Shown in pieces: positions 62,713 through 64,000 of a stretch of DNA of 64,000 nucleotides. Location of the stretch: the NCBI RefSeq assembly GCF_031010195.1, contig NZ_JAUAMC010000001.1:62001-126000 (forward strand). Direction: 5' to 3'. The position numbers and the translations under genes were made by a program. The stretch is from Halomonas sp. SpR8 (lineage in GTDB: Bacteria > Pseudomonadota > Gammaproteobacteria > Pseudomonadales > Halomonadaceae). The notes below the pieces were generated by a model, which ran no database searches, had not been told where the DNA came from, and saw nothing but the letters and a program-made list of their open reading frames with translations. Within the stretch, counting starts at the first letter, position 1; every line of letters begins with the position of its first letter.

Positions 62713-63639
62713 ATGAAAAATAGCTCTGCGATACGCTTAGCGCCTGGCGCTAAGCGGTCAACGCCCTCCGGCGGTTTGCAGGCGTGGTTGCCTCGTTTGG
62801 TGTTAGCGCCATCCGTGGCGATATCACTGTTCTTTGTTTACGGCTTTATGCTCTGGACGTTCGTGCTGTCGCTCACCAGCTCACGCATGCTGCCCAGCTA
62901 TGACTTTGTCGGCTTTGGTCAGTACGCGCGCTTAATGGCCAATGAGCGCTGGTGGGTCGCCTCCACCAACCTGATGATTTTTGGCGTTTTGTTTGTAGCG
63001 GTCTGCCTGGTGATTGGCGCGCTGCTAGCGATATTGCTCGATCAGAAAATTCGCCAGGAGGGCGCGCTGCGTACGATCTACCTCTACCCCATGGCGCTGT
63101 CGTTTATCGTTACCGGGGTGGTGTGGAAGTGGCTGCTTAACCCACAGTTGGGTATTCAGGCCATGGTACAAGGCTGGGGCTTTGAGTCGTTTCGTTTTGA
63201 TTGGATTGTGGATCCGGATATGGCCATTTACACCCTGGTGATTGCTGCCGTCTGGCAGGCGTCGGGGTTCGTTATGGCGCTGTTTTTGGCCGGACTACGC
63301 GGTATCGACGACAGCATTATCAAGGCGGCCCAGTTGGATGGCGCCAGCCTGCCGCGGATTTATCTGCGCGTGGTGATGCCGTGTCTACGCCCGGTGGTGT
63401 TCAGCGCGGTGATGATTTTGGCCCATATTGCGATTAAGAGCTTTGACCTGGTCGTCGCGCTCACCGGCGGTGGGCCGGGCTATGCCACCGATCTACCTGC
63501 CACCTTTATGTACGCTCACGCTTTTACCCGGGCGCAGATTGGTTTGGGCTCTGCCAGCGCGATGCTGATGCTGGGCGGCGTGCTGGCGATTTTGATTCCA
63601 TACCTCTACTCCGAACTAAGGAGCCGCAAGCATGGCTAA
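62713..63639 (+). CDS. gtsB: glucose-type ABC transporter permease (GtsB-like)
   Basis: MalF-type permease of 308 residues with about six helices. It begins after a basic N-terminus with LVLAPSVAISLFFVYGFMLW. The EAA loop IIKAAQLDGASLPRIYLRVV lies around residue 206, then ALTGGGPGYATDLPATFMYA, a conserved late segment of this family. It forms the channel with the next permease, whose gene overlaps its end by eight bases. The ribosome site is poor, consistent with lower expression than the binding protein. Confidence 0.9.
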   Translation: MKNSSAIRLAPGAKRSTPSGGLQAWLPRLVLAPSVAISLFFVYGFMLWTFVLSLTSSRMLPSYDFVGFGQYARLMANERWWVASTNLMIFGVLFVAVCLVIGALLAILLDQKIRQEGALRTIYLYPMALSFIVTGVVWKWLLNPQLGIQAMVQGWGFESFRFDWIVDPDMAIYTLVIAAVWQASGFVMALFLAGLRGIDDSIIKAAQLDGASLPRIYLRVVMPCLRPVVFSAVMILAHIAIKSFDLVVALTGGGPGYATDLPATFMYAHAFTRAQIGLGSASAMLMLGGVLAILIPYLYSELRSRKHG

Positions 63640-64000
63640 TGTGATTCGTCGACAGACGCCCGCTGCGCGGCTGGGCCGTGGCCTGCTGTATGGCGTGCTG
63701 ATACTTGCCGCGCTGTTCTATATCCTGCCGCTGGTGGTGATGCTGATGACCTCGGTGAAACCGCTGAGCGAAATCAGCGCCGGGTCGCTGCTGTCGCTGC
63801 CGCAAAACCCTACCCTGGCACCGTGGACGAAAGCCTGGGGCGAAGCCTGCACGGGTATGCGCTGCGACGGCGTCGGTGGCTACTTCTGGAACTCCTTTGC
63901 GATTGTGATTCCGGCGGTGCTGATCTCTACAACGATTGGAGCGCTGAACGGCTACGCGCTGACCAAATGGCGTTTTAAAGGCTCTGAATTAGTCTTCGCG
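63632..64000 (+). CDS. gtsC: glucose-type ABC transporter permease (GtsC-like), 5' part
   Basis: MalG-type permease truncated by the window end; 123 residues are visible. A first helix runs LLYGVLILAALFYILPLVVM. A periplasmic loop with ISAGSLLSLPQNPTLAPWTK and GEACTGMRCDGVGGYFWNSF follows, then a second helix, IVIPAVLISTTIGALNGYAL, into TKWRFKGSE. This matches the second permease of glucose/mannose ABC systems. ATG 63632 follows AAGGAGCCGC and overlaps the previous gene by eight bases. The ATPase gene is expected beyond the window. Confidence 0.9.
   Translation, partial: MANVIRRQTPAARLGRGLLYGVLILAALFYILPLVVMLMTSVKPLSEISAGSLLSLPQNPTLAPWTKAWGEACTGMRCDGVGGYFWNSFAIVIPAVLISTTIGALNGYALTKWRFKGSELVFA

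Overview
The window looks like chromosomal DNA of a Halomonas-type gammaproteobacterium (Halomonadaceae). This is inferred from the proteins (gammaproteobacterial TCA enzymes, RNase II, DusA, acidic exported proteins), moderately high GC and dense operons. No 16S gene is present, so genus is not proven. No insertion sequence, intact prophage or CRISPR array was seen.

Layout. 1-156: 5' end of a YqfO/NIF3-like gene. 286-12213: polyol catabolism, with a SorC regulator, a sorbitol/mannitol ABC importer (binding protein, two permeases, ATPase), a HAD phosphatase, a sorbitol-dehydrogenase-like SDR, a mannitol 2-dehydrogenase, xylulokinase, transaldolase, and a fructosamine-kinase-like gene behind a hairpin. 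Polyols would be imported, oxidised to ketoses, phosphorylated and passed to the pentose phosphate pathway. 12234-12778: a gene graveyard (truncated cyanase, formate/nitrite-transporter fragment, sigma-54-activator fragment). 12913-21668: a tripartite RND efflux pump, a YqiJ-like membrane protein, a hydrolase, and a TetR regulator whose upstream region carries the same 19-bp motif as the pump promoter. 21803-28787: M14-like deacylase, catalase, dusA, an AT-rich HTH/membrane-protein pair at the 5' side of dusA, a TauE-type exporter, a lipoprotein and an XRE regulator.

29091-45477: gltX, tRNA-Ala and tRNA-Glu with a good promoter and terminator, an AT-rich spacer with a perfect DnaA box, gltA opposite sdhCDAB, then sucA-sucB-lpdA-sucC-sucD. 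This is most of the oxidative TCA cycle in one block. SucB carries two lipoyl domains.

45501-50496: an overlapping flippase-like/glycosyltransferase pair, a broken amidase gene and rnb (RNase II). 50751-57966: an N-acetylglucosamine PTS operon (GntR regulator, nagA, SIS-type deaminase, EIIA-HPr-EI fusion, EIICB). Its promoter has four direct ATTGGT-like repeats phased on 11 bp, and its EIICB ends in a second IIB domain that has lost the phosphorylated cysteine. 58098-64000: a Cof-type HAD phosphatase, a GltR/GtrS-like two-component system and the start of a glucose-type ABC transporter, cut by the window end.

No wholly new multi-gene system could be demonstrated. The best leads are the degenerate tandem IIB domain, the phased nag repeats, the shared TetR-type motif, the two-lipoyl SucB, the cyanate-gene graveyard and the AT-rich HTH/membrane pair beside dusA.
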